DNA of 11,291 nt from CAYUNA01 sp047629355 (GTDB lineage Bacteria; Bacteroidota; Bacteroidia; Chitinophagales; Saprospiraceae), in assembly GCA_047629355.1 (NCBI GenBank), contig JBLHWU010000201.1:1-11291 (forward strand). The letters run 5' to 3'. Shown here piece by piece: positions 1-6,356 of the stretch. The translations under genes and the position numbers were made by a program. The notes under the pieces are model-generated. The model was not told where the DNA came from. It did no database searches and was given only the letters and a program-made list of their open reading frames with translations. Position 1 is the stretch's first letter, and each line of letters starts with the position of its first letter.

Positions 1-189
1 GATTGGTTCGCCTCTACCGATAGTTTTGAGGTAGAGTTGGGTATCGTTGATGGCAATTAGCCCACCGGTTTCTGTTACTTTGTCGGTTGCTGCTGCTTTT
101 GGTTTAGGTGAAATTGTGGGTGTAGTTTTCGGCGTTTCCTTGCAGCTGAAAAGGAGTAGAGTGGTGCAGAAGAGTATTAGTAATCGCAT
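1..189 (-). CDS. Lipoprotein, alpha/beta-hydrolase-like N-terminus (partial, cut by window edge)
   Basis: Reading from an ATG at 187-189 towards position 1 gives 63 codons without a stop; the gene continues beyond the window. The protein opens with a short lipoprotein signal: residues 1-16 are hydrophobic and end in a lipobox-like LFSC with Cys16 as the lipidation site. A Thr/Pro/Lys/Ala-rich linker follows (about residues 17-40). Then comes INDTQLYLKTIGRGEPI (47-63), which resembles the first strand of alpha/beta hydrolases of the proline iminopeptidase type, where the motif is followed by an HGGPG oxyanion loop; that part is not visible here. An in-frame TAA four codons upstream of the ATG rules out a longer start. 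Being a lipoprotein hydrolase is inference from this short stretch; secretion as a lipoprotein is the firmer part. Confidence 0.66.
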   Translation of the reverse strand, partial: MRLLILFCTTLLLFSCKETPKTTPTISPKPKAAATDKVTETGGLIAINDTQLYLKTIGRGEPI

Positions 190-224
190 GAAAAAATATT
201 ATGATGAGATGAATGGCTATTTTT

Positions 225-468
225 TTAAGGTAAAAATAACTTGACAATAGAAATATCTTCATCCATATCATTCCCAATGAATGTCCATACCTCAATCGAT
301 TAATCGACAGTCTTTGAATTATTGTTGAGTTGTTTTGGCTAAACTTGGAAGGCAATCAATAGGGACGGCTATTTCCCGATTGTCTATGAGCTTTATATGA
401 AGTTTTTGATTGTCAAACCAAACTTCTTTTGCTGAAAATTTTGGAATATTAATTTCTGAAGAAGTCAT
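225..468 (-). pseudogene. Decayed DUF2442 protein gene
   Basis: From an ATG at 466-468 the frame encodes 49 residues including KEVWFDNQKLHIKLIDNREI (residues 14-33) and AVPIDCLPSL, which match the usual first half of DUF2442 (VWFDDGRLHVELSDGR..VPLxWYPRL). It then meets TAA at 319-321. The same frame continues to resemble the family past that stop (FKDCRLID), meets a TGA where family members have Gly, and continues with GMDIHW, the usual GIHWPDIDED region. The rest (NDMDEDISIVKLFLP, then TAA at 225-227) lies in another frame, so there is also a one-base insertion or two-base deletion after IHW. Two stops and a frameshift in about 80 codons mean the gene is dead. DUF2442 genes often follow a DUF4160 gene in small two-gene units; no such partner is present. 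Family assignment rests on remembered consensus. Confidence 0.72.
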
Positions 469-475
469 TCCATTT

Positions 476-553
476 GTATCTTGTCATTCAGTTTTGCTTT
501 GTCATTTAGACCGAAGTGGAGGAATGACAAAGCAAAACTGAATGACAAGATAC
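476..553. repeat. 31-bp perfect inverted repeat (REP/MITE-like hairpin) after lepA
   Basis: Left arm 476-506 and right arm 523-553 are exact reverse complements over 31 bases, with a 16-base centre (507-522). Each arm carries TTGTCATT twice (481-488 and 499-506 in the left arm). The centre GACCGAAGTGGAGG resembles the core of palindromes I recall as scattered between genes in many Bacteroidota; its CC and GG can pair round a five-base loop. The element lies 2 bases past the lepA stop and 7 bases before the start of the DUF2442 remnant. As lepA RNA it would fold into a very stable hairpin, but no U-tract follows, so it is not a classic intrinsic terminator. A mobile repeat that also shields the lepA 3' end fits best. 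Confidence 0.8.
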
Positions 554-555
554 GT

Positions 556-2343
556 TTAATCTAATTTAAGTACATCCAAAAATGCTCTCTGTGGCACCTG
601 TACCGACCCAATTTGACGCATTTTCTTTTTCCCTTTTTTCTGCTTCTCCAATAACTTTCGCTTACGAGAAATATCACCACCGTAACATTTTGCCGTCACA
701 TCTTTCCGTACTGCCGAAATGGTTTCCCGAGCGATAATTTTTGCGCCAATTGCCGCCTGAATCGCAATCATAAATTGCTGACGAGGCAATAATTCCTTCA
801 ATTTTTTACAAATCTGTCGTCCAAACGAAGACGCCTTATCTCGGTGAACCAATGCTGATAAGGCATCTACAGGTTCGCCATTCAACTTAATATCCATTTT
901 TACCAAATCCGACTCTTTGTAAGACGACGGCGAATAATCAAAAGACGCATAGCCTCGAGAAATGGATTTTAAACGGTCATAAAAGTCAAAAACAATTTCC
1001 GCTAATGGTAAGTCAAAAGTTAATTCAACGCGCTCGGTAGTCAAGTAAGTTTGCTTTTTTAACATTCCTCGCTTCTCCATGCACAAGCTCATAATTCCAC
1101 CAATATACTCAGGCTTCGAGATAATTTGTGCATCAATAAATGGCTCCTCGACTGACTCTAAATGCGTCGGGTCAGGCAAATCTGCAGGTGTCCGAACGGA
1201 CATCCGTTCCCCTTTTTTATTGGTTGCAAAATACGAAACGTTAGGAATCGTAGTAATCACCTCCATGTCGAATTCTCGCGACAATCGTTCTTGCACAATT
1301 TCCAAGTGTAGCATTCCCAAGAAGCCACAACGGAAACCAAAGCCCAATGCTACGGATGTTTCTGTTTCAAAAACCAAGGAAGCATCATTCAATTGTAACT
1401 TCTCCAAACTGTCCCGCAAGTCTTCAAAATCATCGTTATCAATTGGAAAAATACCCGCAAATACCATTGGTTTTACTTCCTCAAATCCTTTAATGCTCTT
1501 GCCTGGATTTGCAACCGTAGTAATGGTATCCCCAACTTTAATTTCTTTCGATTCTTTAATTCCTGTGATGATATAGCCCACATCTCCTGCTCGTAATTCC
1601 TTCTTTGGAATCATATCTATCTGCAAAATACCGACTTCATCCGCCACATATTCCTTTTCGGTATTCACAAAACGCACCAAATCGCCTTTGCGCATGATAC
1701 CGTTCGTAATTTTAAAATAAGCAATGACACCTCGGTAAGAGTTGAAAACAGAATCAAAAATCAAGGCTTGCAACGGTGCTTGCTCATCGCCTTTTGGTGC
1801 AGGAATCCGTGCCACAACTCCTTCTAAAATCTCCTTAACCCCTTGTCCCGTTTTTCCACTGGCGTGAATAATTTCTGCCAATTCACAACCAATTAAGTCA
1901 ATGATTTGGTCAGACATTTCTTCTGGCATCGCACTTGGCATATCGACTTTATTCAAAATCGGAATGATTTCCAAATCGTGCTCAATCGCCAAATACAAAT
2001 TAGAAATCGTTTGCGCCTGCACACCCTGTGAGGCATCCACCAACAACAATGCCCCTTCACATGCTGCAATCGACCGGGAAACCTCGTAAGAAAAATCGAC
2101 GTGACCTGGGGTGTCAATCATGTTGAAAACATATTCTTGCCCATCATCTGCCGTATAAGTCATCTGAACCGCGTGACTCTTAATCGTAATTCCACGCTCT
2201 CTCTCCAAATCCATATCATCCAACGCTTGGTTGGTCATCTTTCGTTCAGAAATCGTCTCCGTAAATTCTAACAAACGGTCAGAAAGGGTACTTTTTCCGT
2301 GGTCAATGTGTGCGATAACGCAAAAATTTCGGATATTTTTCAT
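556..2343 (-). CDS. lepA: Elongation factor 4 (LepA), ribosome back-translocating GTPase
   Basis: The 595-residue protein has the length and domain order of bacterial LepA/EF4, a cytoplasmic GTPase that acts on ribosomes during translation. GTPase motifs are all visible: G1 AHIDHGKST at 11-19, switch I RERGITI at 48-54, G3 DTPGH at 77-81, G4 NKVD at 131-134, and G5 at 161-166 as ASGKTG (usually SAKTG, a mild change). Domains II, III and V follow, and the LepA-specific C-terminal domain ends with the typical KKMRQIGSVQVPQRAFLDVLKLD pattern across the last 23 residues. The ATG at 2341-2343 starts directly before the conserved KNIRNF(C/S)VIAHIDHGK segment, so the start is secure. A Bacteroidota -7 box lies about 45 bases upstream. 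The stop is followed at once by the long inverted repeat at 476-553. The gene looks intact and ordinary. Confidence 0.98.
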   Translation of the reverse strand: MKNIRNFCVIAHIDHGKSTLSDRLLEFTETISERKMTNQALDDMDLERERGITIKSHAVQMTYTADDGQEYVFNMIDTPGHVDFSYEVSRSIAACEGALLLVDASQGVQAQTISNLYLAIEHDLEIIPILNKVDMPSAMPEEMSDQIIDLIGCELAEIIHASGKTGQGVKEILEGVVARIPAPKGDEQAPLQALIFDSVFNSYRGVIAYFKITNGIMRKGDLVRFVNTEKEYVADEVGILQIDMIPKKELRAGDVGYIITGIKESKEIKVGDTITTVANPGKSIKGFEEVKPMVFAGIFPIDNDDFEDLRDSLEKLQLNDASLVFETETSVALGFGFRCGFLGMLHLEIVQERLSREFDMEVITTIPNVSYFATNKKGERMSVRTPADLPDPTHLESVEEPFIDAQIISKPEYIGGIMSLCMEKRGMLKKQTYLTTERVELTFDLPLAEIVFDFYDRLKSISRGYASFDYSPSSYKESDLVKMDIKLNGEPVDALSALVHRDKASSFGRQICKKLKELLPRQQFMIAIQAAIGAKIIARETISAVRKDVTAKCYGGDISRKRKLLEKQKKGKKKMRQIGSVQVPQRAFLDVLKLD

Positions 2344-2387
2344 CTACTATATATCTATGGTGTATTCGTGATTTTCTAAAAAGTTCG

Positions 2388-2395
2388 CAAATGTA
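2388..2395 (-). promoter_or_regulatory. Bacteroidota -7 box upstream of lepA
   Basis: On the minus strand this reads TACATTTG, an exact match to TAnnTTTG, and is followed by C, as is common. It lies 44 bases before the lepA ATG. No clear TTTG or TTG is seen at the expected -33 distance; an A-rich run lies between. It suggests that lepA has its own promoter and is not only read from the DinB-family gene upstream. Confidence 0.5.
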
Positions 2396-2427
2396 CTATT
2401 TTTTGGTCTGTTAAAGTCTTATTGAAA

Positions 2428-2452
2428 CAAAAACCTATCCAATGGGTTTTTG
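2428..2452 (-). terminator. Probable intrinsic terminator of the DinB-family gene
   Basis: A 10-bp stem (2428-2437 with 2443-2452, one G-U pair) closes a five-base loop. Read on the minus strand it is CAAAAACCCA, loop TTGGA, TAGGTTTTTG, followed by TTT. It lies 44 bases past the stop of the DinB-family gene and upstream of the lepA promoter, a sensible place for termination. Confidence 0.5.
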
Positions 2453-2496
2453 AAAAGAAGGGCTAAGTTTGTAAACTTTCTATGTCTTTGCGGCAA

Positions 2497-3000
2497 CTAT
2501 CCTAAATCTTCCGAATAGTACTGTGTATCAATGTCTTTTTTCCACTTCGTAAAATACGTAATTTGTCCAACATGGTAAGAAAAATGCTCGACGACATGCA
2601 TTAAAATCGACACGCCCGTTTCTTGATAAACTTGCACTTTGTGTTTTTTTGTAAAATCCTCAGCTGTCATATTATTTAAAACGGCGTCCACATCCAATAT
2701 CAATTTATCTAACATGTCTATTAAAATACTTGCAGAAACTGGTCCTTTCTCTTTAAATTCTGTATCGCGCATCCGAGTATCTTGCTGATGTCCCAAACCT
2801 GTAATAATCCACTGACGAAGATTGCCGCAAAGGTGCAAAACAAGATTTCCAACGCTATTGCTGTTGTCGTTGGGATGATACCAAATGTCTATTTCAGAAA
2901 GTTGCGCCAAGCATTTTTTGATGCGAGGAATGCCTTCTTCAAATAAGCGACGTTTGGTTTCTGCAATTAATAGGTTTTCGATTGTAACAGAACGGCTCAT
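2497..3000 (-). CDS. DinB superfamily protein, DUF1572 type
   Basis: A 167-residue protein matching the DinB/YfiT-like four-helix bundle, DUF1572 branch. DinB-type proteins bind a metal through histidines spread over the bundle; here His56 (in NLVLHLCGN) and HVVEHFSYH (135-143, His135, His139, His143) are the likely ligands. Other family-typical parts are YHPNDNSNS at 41-49 and the end HVGQITYFTKWKKDID. Related proteins include bacillithiol- and mycothiol-dependent transferases, but the substrate of this branch is not known to me. I chose the ATG at 2998-3000: the frame stays open up to 3126, but that extension is not family-like and would run into the divergent gene starting at 3069. The 68 bases between the two divergent genes must hold both promoters; a near-match TAAATTTA is present for this gene. 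A hairpin terminator follows at 2428-2452. Confidence 0.87.
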   Translation of the reverse strand: MSRSVTIENLLIAETKRRLFEEGIPRIKKCLAQLSEIDIWYHPNDNSNSVGNLVLHLCGNLRQWIITGLGHQQDTRMRDTEFKEKGPVSASILIDMLDKLILDVDAVLNNMTAEDFTKKHKVQVYQETGVSILMHVVEHFSYHVGQITYFTKWKKDIDTQYYSEDLG

Positions 3001-3068
3001 TTTGAATTTTTTATTTGGTGAATAATTAGTAAATTTACGATGTTTTATAATAAGATAAACTGAAATAA

Positions 3069-3509
3069 ATGAAAAATCTACTTTTTGTCCTAACAGGAAT
3101 TCTGTTTTTAATCTCTTGTGAATCAAATCCTTATGTCACTTCTTCTATTGAAATGAATATGGGCGCTTGCTTTGGGGCTTGTCCTGTTTATAAAATTACA
3201 ATCAGCGGTGACGGGACAGTTAGCTATGATGGGCAGAAAAATGTACCAAAAATGGGCGAGTACAACAAGCAGCTTTCTCCAGAAGAAACCAAAACCTTAT
3301 TTGATGCTTTCGCGGCGTCCAATTTCTTTGCTTTTGAAGAGGAATATATGAGTAATATTTCGGATTTGCCAACCACTTTCATTAGTTTTCAAAATGGCGG
3401 GAAAAGTAAAAAGATTAAAGATTATTATGGTGCACCAGATGAATTAGATGCGTTGGAACATAGGGTGGAGGAGATTGTGAATAGCACAGAATGGACGAAA
3501 GTAGAGTAG
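3069..3509 (+). CDS. DUF6438 domain lipoprotein
   Basis: A 146-residue predicted lipoprotein. Residues 1-16 form a signal peptide ending in lipobox LISC with Cys17 as the lipid-bearing residue, so the mature protein should sit in the envelope. The rest matches what I know as DUF6438: GACFGACPVYKITISGDG (32-49), a tyrosine/glycine stretch up to GEY (63-65), and SDLPTTFISF (98-107). The paired cysteines in GACFGACP (Cys34, Cys38) are a family hallmark and could form a disulfide or bind a ligand; no function is established that I know of. It is transcribed divergently from the DinB-family gene and converges on the TonB-like gene, with a hairpin between. It appears to be a single-gene unit. Confidence 0.85.
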   Translation: MKNLLFVLTGILFLISCESNPYVTSSIEMNMGACFGACPVYKITISGDGTVSYDGQKNVPKMGEYNKQLSPEETKTLFDAFAASNFFAFEEEYMSNISDLPTTFISFQNGGKSKKIKDYYGAPDELDALEHRVEEIVNSTEWTKVE

Positions 3510-3521
3510 GTTTCATGGATA

Positions 3522-3571
3522 AATGGCTGAACTGTTAAATTGTTTCCCAATTGAACAACAGTTCAGCCATT
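3522..3571. terminator. Hairpin between convergent genes
   Basis: Arms 3522-3536 and 3557-3571 are exact 15-bp reverse complements (AATGGCTGAACTGTT and its complement). Within the loop AATTG (3538-3542) can pair with CAATT (3548-3552). It lies between the stop of the DUF6438 gene (3509) and the stop of the TonB-like gene (3575), where a bidirectional terminator is expected. There is no good U-tract on either side, so it may be a dispersed repeat that also ends transcription. Confidence 0.6.
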
Positions 3572-3574
3572 CAA

Positions 3575-4660
3575 CTATTCCTTACATAAAATCGGCAACA
3601 ACTGATTCACAATGCCAATCGGTAGAATCGCTTTAACTCGTATAAAATCAGCGCAAGCCTCGTCATTCCTATCCGTATTCATGTACGCTTGCCCACGCAG
3701 ATATAGATAACTGGCATTCTTTGGAAACAAGTCAATTGCTTCACTGAATTTTTGAATTCCCGCTTCCGTATCGCCGCCGTTGAATAAATTCGAACCTTCT
3801 TCCACTAATAAATTCGCTTGTTCATATTCCGTTACTCGACTTTGGCAGTGCGCTTCTGTTGGTTTGAAAACCACAAAAAAATCATAAGCAGAAGGTACTT
3901 TTCTACCTTTTCGAGTGGCAGATGTCCACTGTCCGAAGGTGCTGGTGGCTGTCTGAATGGCTTCAAATTGAAAATCAGAGCCTAATTTTCCATAATCATT
4001 TACATCCAAAACTTTAACAAAACCATCCGCTTGTACCAGTACCTTGATATCCATATCACCAATTAAACAACTATCTTTATAGGCTTTTGGATAATTCAAG
4101 TTTTCAGCAAGATACGCTGCCAATGCTTCATTTCCACCCCGAAAACTCAGAGAATCATCCGTAATTACATAAACGGTATCCAAGCCAACCATCTGAAAAT
4201 CCAAAGGCTCACGGAGCTTAAATTTGACGGGAAGTGTGTATTGTGTACGCACTGGTTTGTGGTCTCTCATCCCAGGAATCCATGCCATTTTAGCATCTTT
4301 TAGTGCTTTATTCATGCCGTTGAGTACTCGCATTGTTTCCTTACCACAATCGCTACCGATATCTCGTAAAATTTCAGGTTTGGAAATAAATCCATCTTTT
4401 TCTACTACAAAAGTCACGACAACAGTGCCTTCGATGCCATTTTCTTGTGCAATCCAAGGGTACGTAATATTGCCATTGACAAAAGCGAGTAAGTTGGCTT
4501 GGGCGCATTGATTAATAACCGCTACGGTTGTATCTAAGCTTTCACAGCCTGGAAAACGAGGCTGGATTTCCGCTATTTTATAGATGGTGGTGTCCTCTTG
4601 GGCGTTTATTTGAGGAGCTAAAAAGCAGAATAGACTAATAATTGTTAATAATTGCTTCAT
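3575..4660 (-). CDS. Secreted protein with two TonB C-terminal-like domains and TPR repeats
   Basis: A 361-residue protein with a Sec signal peptide (hydrophobic 3-16, likely cut after Ala20 in INA-QE). Residues about 35-150 form a TonB C-terminal-like domain: FPGCE (37-40 region), ITYPWIAQENGIEGTVVVTFVV (65-86 region) and the closing YTLPVKFKL. A second, weaker copy spans about 175-266 (LNYPKAYKDS, then DIKVLVQADGFVKVLDV and FFVVFK). Residues about 281-345 look like two TPRs (GIQKFSEAIDLFPKNASYLYLRGQAY). True TonB has a membrane anchor and proline-rich stem; neither is present, so energy transduction is unlikely. Such proteins in Bacteroidota are probably periplasmic binding or scaffold proteins, which is inference. 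Cysteines 39, 52 and 105 could form disulfides. The ATG lies 4 bases after the shifted-frame stop of the gene upstream, implying an operon. Confidence 0.82.
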   Translation of the reverse strand: MKQLLTIISLFCFLAPQINAQEDTTIYKIAEIQPRFPGCESLDTTVAVINQCAQANLLAFVNGNITYPWIAQENGIEGTVVVTFVVEKDGFISKPEILRDIGSDCGKETMRVLNGMNKALKDAKMAWIPGMRDHKPVRTQYTLPVKFKLREPLDFQMVGLDTVYVITDDSLSFRGGNEALAAYLAENLNYPKAYKDSCLIGDMDIKVLVQADGFVKVLDVNDYGKLGSDFQFEAIQTATSTFGQWTSATRKGRKVPSAYDFFVVFKPTEAHCQSRVTEYEQANLLVEEGSNLFNGGDTEAGIQKFSEAIDLFPKNASYLYLRGQAYMNTDRNDEACADFIRVKAILPIGIVNQLLPILCKE

Positions 4661-4664
4661 ATTT

Positions 4665-4813
4665 TTATTTTATACTTTTAAGGTAGTCGTCAAATGATTT
4701 ATGACGAGCTATGATATGGCTTTTAGTATCAATTTCAATAAGATGATTAGGATTTGTTCGTAATATTGGCAGTAAATGTAAGTCAATATTGTAACTTTTA
4801 AATAACTTTTCAA
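4665..4813 (-). other. Out-of-frame 3' part of the repeat-containing gene
   Basis: Directly past the present stop, another frame is open from the repeats to TAA at 4665-4667. It reads QIIEKLFKSYNIDLHLLPIL, then about 30 more residues ending FDDYLKSIK. This is balanced, protein-like sequence with no stop. It fits the gene's original C-terminus, now unreachable because the 8-bp repeats upstream number five. With one unit fewer, the whole gene would be 180 codons and end 4 bases before the next ATG, the close spacing expected in an operon. The stretch would otherwise be a 150-base gap on the same strand. Confidence 0.72.
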
Positions 4814-5215
4814 TTATCTGAATATCTGAATATCTGAATATCTGAATATCTGAATATCTGAGCTATCTTTAGATATTTGTATGGAAACTTCTCCGTCATC
4901 GTGGCTACTCAGGGTTAATTCATTATTCATTTCAATATGACAGTTATCAATATAATAATCTTGATTTTCAATGAAAAAATTATTAAAATCGTTTATTGTT
5001 TTAAAGGTTTCCTGTATTTTTTGGTCTATATAAATGTCATCATAATTGCTGCCAAAAAATTTAAGTTTAATAATCTCTCTTTCTGGTGAAATAATAGTTG
5101 TCGCTTGAAGTGTAGACATTTCAAGGAAATAGAATCGTTCTACAAATGGAGATGGGGTATAACAACTTAAAAGTTGTATTGCTAACCCATCGTGTTCACT
5201 AATTTCATTTATCAT
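4814..5215 (-). CDS. Unrecognised protein, present frame ends in an 8-bp repeat tract (likely phase-variable)
   Basis: As read, 133 residues: soluble, acidic, no signal peptide or membrane segment, with many Ile, Phe, Tyr and Asn. I do not recognise the family. Residues 119-133 are encoded by the 8-bp repeats (SDIQIFRY periods), and the stop TAA (4814-4816) lies at the edge of the last partial unit, so this C-terminus is probably an artefact of repeat number. The ordinary-looking part is residues 1-118, with ELTLSSHDDGEVSIQIS just before the repeats. Loss of one unit would join it to the 50-codon frame at 4665-4813, giving about 180 residues. ATG at 5213-5215 lies about 60 bases after a consensus promoter (5278-5307), so the gene is probably transcribed. 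It heads a likely operon with the TonB-like gene. An immunity-type or regulatory role cannot be judged from sequence alone. Confidence 0.66.
   Translation of the reverse strand: MINEISEHDGLAIQLLSCYTPSPFVERFYFLEMSTLQATTIISPEREIIKLKFFGSNYDDIYIDQKIQETFKTINDFNNFFIENQDYYIDNCHIEMNNELTLSSHDDGEVSIQISKDSSDIQIFRYSDIQIFR
4815..4860 (-). repeat. Octanucleotide tandem repeat, (CAGATATT)x5 plus partial unit
   Basis: On the minus strand five exact CAGATATT units occupy 4821-4860, followed by a partial sixth (CAGATA, 4815-4820). Because 8 is not a multiple of 3, each gain or loss of a unit shifts the frame. Counting frames: five units (present) end in TAA at once; six would end two codons later (GAT AAT TGA); four or seven open the frame to 4665. 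No unit contains a stop in any of the three forward frames, so the tract stays translatable at every length. Confidence 0.95.
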
Positions 5216-5277
5216 GTTAATCTGTAAAAAGGTTATTTGAATGAAATCTTAGGTCGTATTCTTTTAAAACACTTCTG

Positions 5278-5307
5278 CAAAAGTAGTTTTTTTATAGAAT
5301 TCTTCAA
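5278..5307 (-). promoter_or_regulatory. Consensus Bacteroidota promoter for the repeat-containing gene
   Basis: On the minus strand TTG (5305-5307), a 19-base spacer, then TACTTTTG (5278-5285), an exact TAnnTTTG, followed by C. This matches the -33/-7 pattern of Bacteroidota primary sigma promoters. The leader to the ATG at 5215 would be roughly 55 bases. Confidence 0.65.
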
Positions 5308-5344
5308 TATGCCCGTTTTTTTACAAAATTTTCAAAAAAAAATC

Positions 5345-5389
5345 AAAACTGCATTGGCTTACTTTCCGCGTTTCTTACCTTGCAGTTTT
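5345..5389 (+). promoter_or_regulatory. Probable panB promoter overlapping a 9-bp inverted repeat
   Basis: TTGG (5354-5357), an 18-base spacer and TACCTTG (5376-5382) approximate the -33/-7 pattern, with one T missing from TAnnTTTG. AAAACTGCA (5345-5353) and TGCAGTTTT (5381-5389) are perfect reverse complements that bracket both elements, so a dimeric repressor or a DNA/RNA hairpin could act here. The first panB codon is 30 bases further on. The promoter for the opposite gene lies 38 bases away, facing the other way. Confidence 0.35.
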
Positions 5390-5419
5390 TTAGGGATTAT
5401 TTAAGCAAACAACTCAAAA

Positions 5420-6235
5420 ATGTCTGTACACAAAGATGTCAAGCGTGTGACCGTTCACGTACTACAAGCGATGAAAAATCGAGGAGAAAAAATCAGTATG
5501 CTGACGGCCTACGATTACTCGATGGCACGAATTGTGGATGCTGCAGGAATTGATGTAATTCTGGTAGGTGACTCTGCGTCCAACGTCATGGCGGGGCACG
5601 AAACGACCTTGCCAATTACACTAGATCAGATGATTTATCATGGCGCATCGGTTGTGCGAGCGGTCAAACGGGCCTTGGTTGTTGTTGATTTACCCTTTGG
5701 TTCATACCAAGGGAATTCTACGAAAGCACTGGATTCGGCCATTCGGATTATGAAAGAATCGGGCGCACATGCGGTTAAATTGGAAGGCGGTGCAGAGATT
5801 GAGGATTCTATTCGGCGGATATTGTCGGCGGGTGTACCTGTGATGGGGCATTTAGGGTTGACGCCGCAGTCGATTTATAAGTTTGGGACGTATAAAGTAC
5901 GCGCCAAAGATGTAGATGAAGCAGAAAGACTGAAGGAAGATGCGAAGGTTCTGCAGGATTTGGGTTGCTTTGGATTGGTATTGGAAAAAATTCCAGCAAC
6001 GTTGACCAAGGAAGTTTCGCAAATGTTAGAAATTCCAACTATCGGTATCGGTGGAGGTGCGGATGCAGATGGCCAGGTATTGGTGACGCATGACTTATTG
6101 GGGATTACAAAGGATTTTGCGCCCCGATTTTTACGTCGGTATTTGGAATTATTTGACACCATTCAAGGGGCTGTTGGCGACTATATTAAAGATGTCAAAA
6201 GCGGTGATTTTCCGAATGAACAAGAACAGTATTAG
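5420..6235 (+). CDS. panB: 3-methyl-2-oxobutanoate hydroxymethyltransferase
   Basis: PanB transfers a hydroxymethyl group from 5,10-methylene-tetrahydrofolate to 3-methyl-2-oxobutanoate, giving ketopantoate, the first committed step of pantothenate and coenzyme A synthesis; it is a cytoplasmic TIM-barrel decamer. The 271-residue length is usual. Visible motifs: MLTAYDYSMARIVDAAG (27-43), VGDSASNVMAGHETTLPI (49-66) with metal ligand Asp51, VVVDLPFGSY (87-96) with Asp90, VKLEGG (119-124) with Lys120 and Glu122, GHLGLTPQS (143-151), VLEKIPA (187-193) with the general base Glu189, and TIGIGGG (207-213). The glycine loop is GIGGGADADGQ where many have GIGAGPDCDGQ; function should not suffer. No other pan gene is adjacent. 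The next gene starts 121 bases on and could share the transcript. Confidence 0.97.
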   Translation: MSVHKDVKRVTVHVLQAMKNRGEKISMLTAYDYSMARIVDAAGIDVILVGDSASNVMAGHETTLPITLDQMIYHGASVVRAVKRALVVVDLPFGSYQGNSTKALDSAIRIMKESGAHAVKLEGGAEIEDSIRRILSAGVPVMGHLGLTPQSIYKFGTYKVRAKDVDEAERLKEDAKVLQDLGCFGLVLEKIPATLTKEVSQMLEIPTIGIGGGADADGQVLVTHDLLGITKDFAPRFLRRYLELFDTIQGAVGDYIKDVKSGDFPNEQEQY

Positions 6236-6356
6236 TGTTTTAAATATTTGGGTTAAATTATGGTGATTTTCAAAATTATCATGATTTGAATCTAGACGCT
6301 GATTTTTTATCCAAAGAAAAGTAAACAAGAACATTTTATAGTCTGGGAAAAATATT

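Noticed and set aside
47..244. 65-codon plus-strand open frame
   Set aside because: It is antisense to the lipoprotein N-terminus, which has a signal peptide, lipobox and hydrolase-like motif and explains the DNA better.
104..355. 83-codon minus-strand open frame
   Set aside because: It lies across the DUF2442 remnant and the lipoprotein start in a different frame; its composition is AT-driven and it has no family-like motif.
1079..1576. 165-codon plus-strand frame within lepA
   Set aside because: It is a shadow of lepA, antisense to clearly conserved LepA sequence.
3001..3126. N-terminal extension of the DinB-family gene to an ATG at 3126
   Set aside because: The extra 42 residues are not family-like and would overlap the divergent DUF6438 gene and its signal peptide; the ATG at 3000 fits the family length.
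4815..4860. CRISPR array
   Set aside because: The 8-bp units are directly adjacent with no spacers; it is a simple tandem repeat within a coding frame.
6236..6356. Terminator or promoter in the panB to PurL-like gap
   Set aside because: Only weak imperfect inverted repeats (around 6259-6284) and no TAnnTTTG were found; neither call can be supported.
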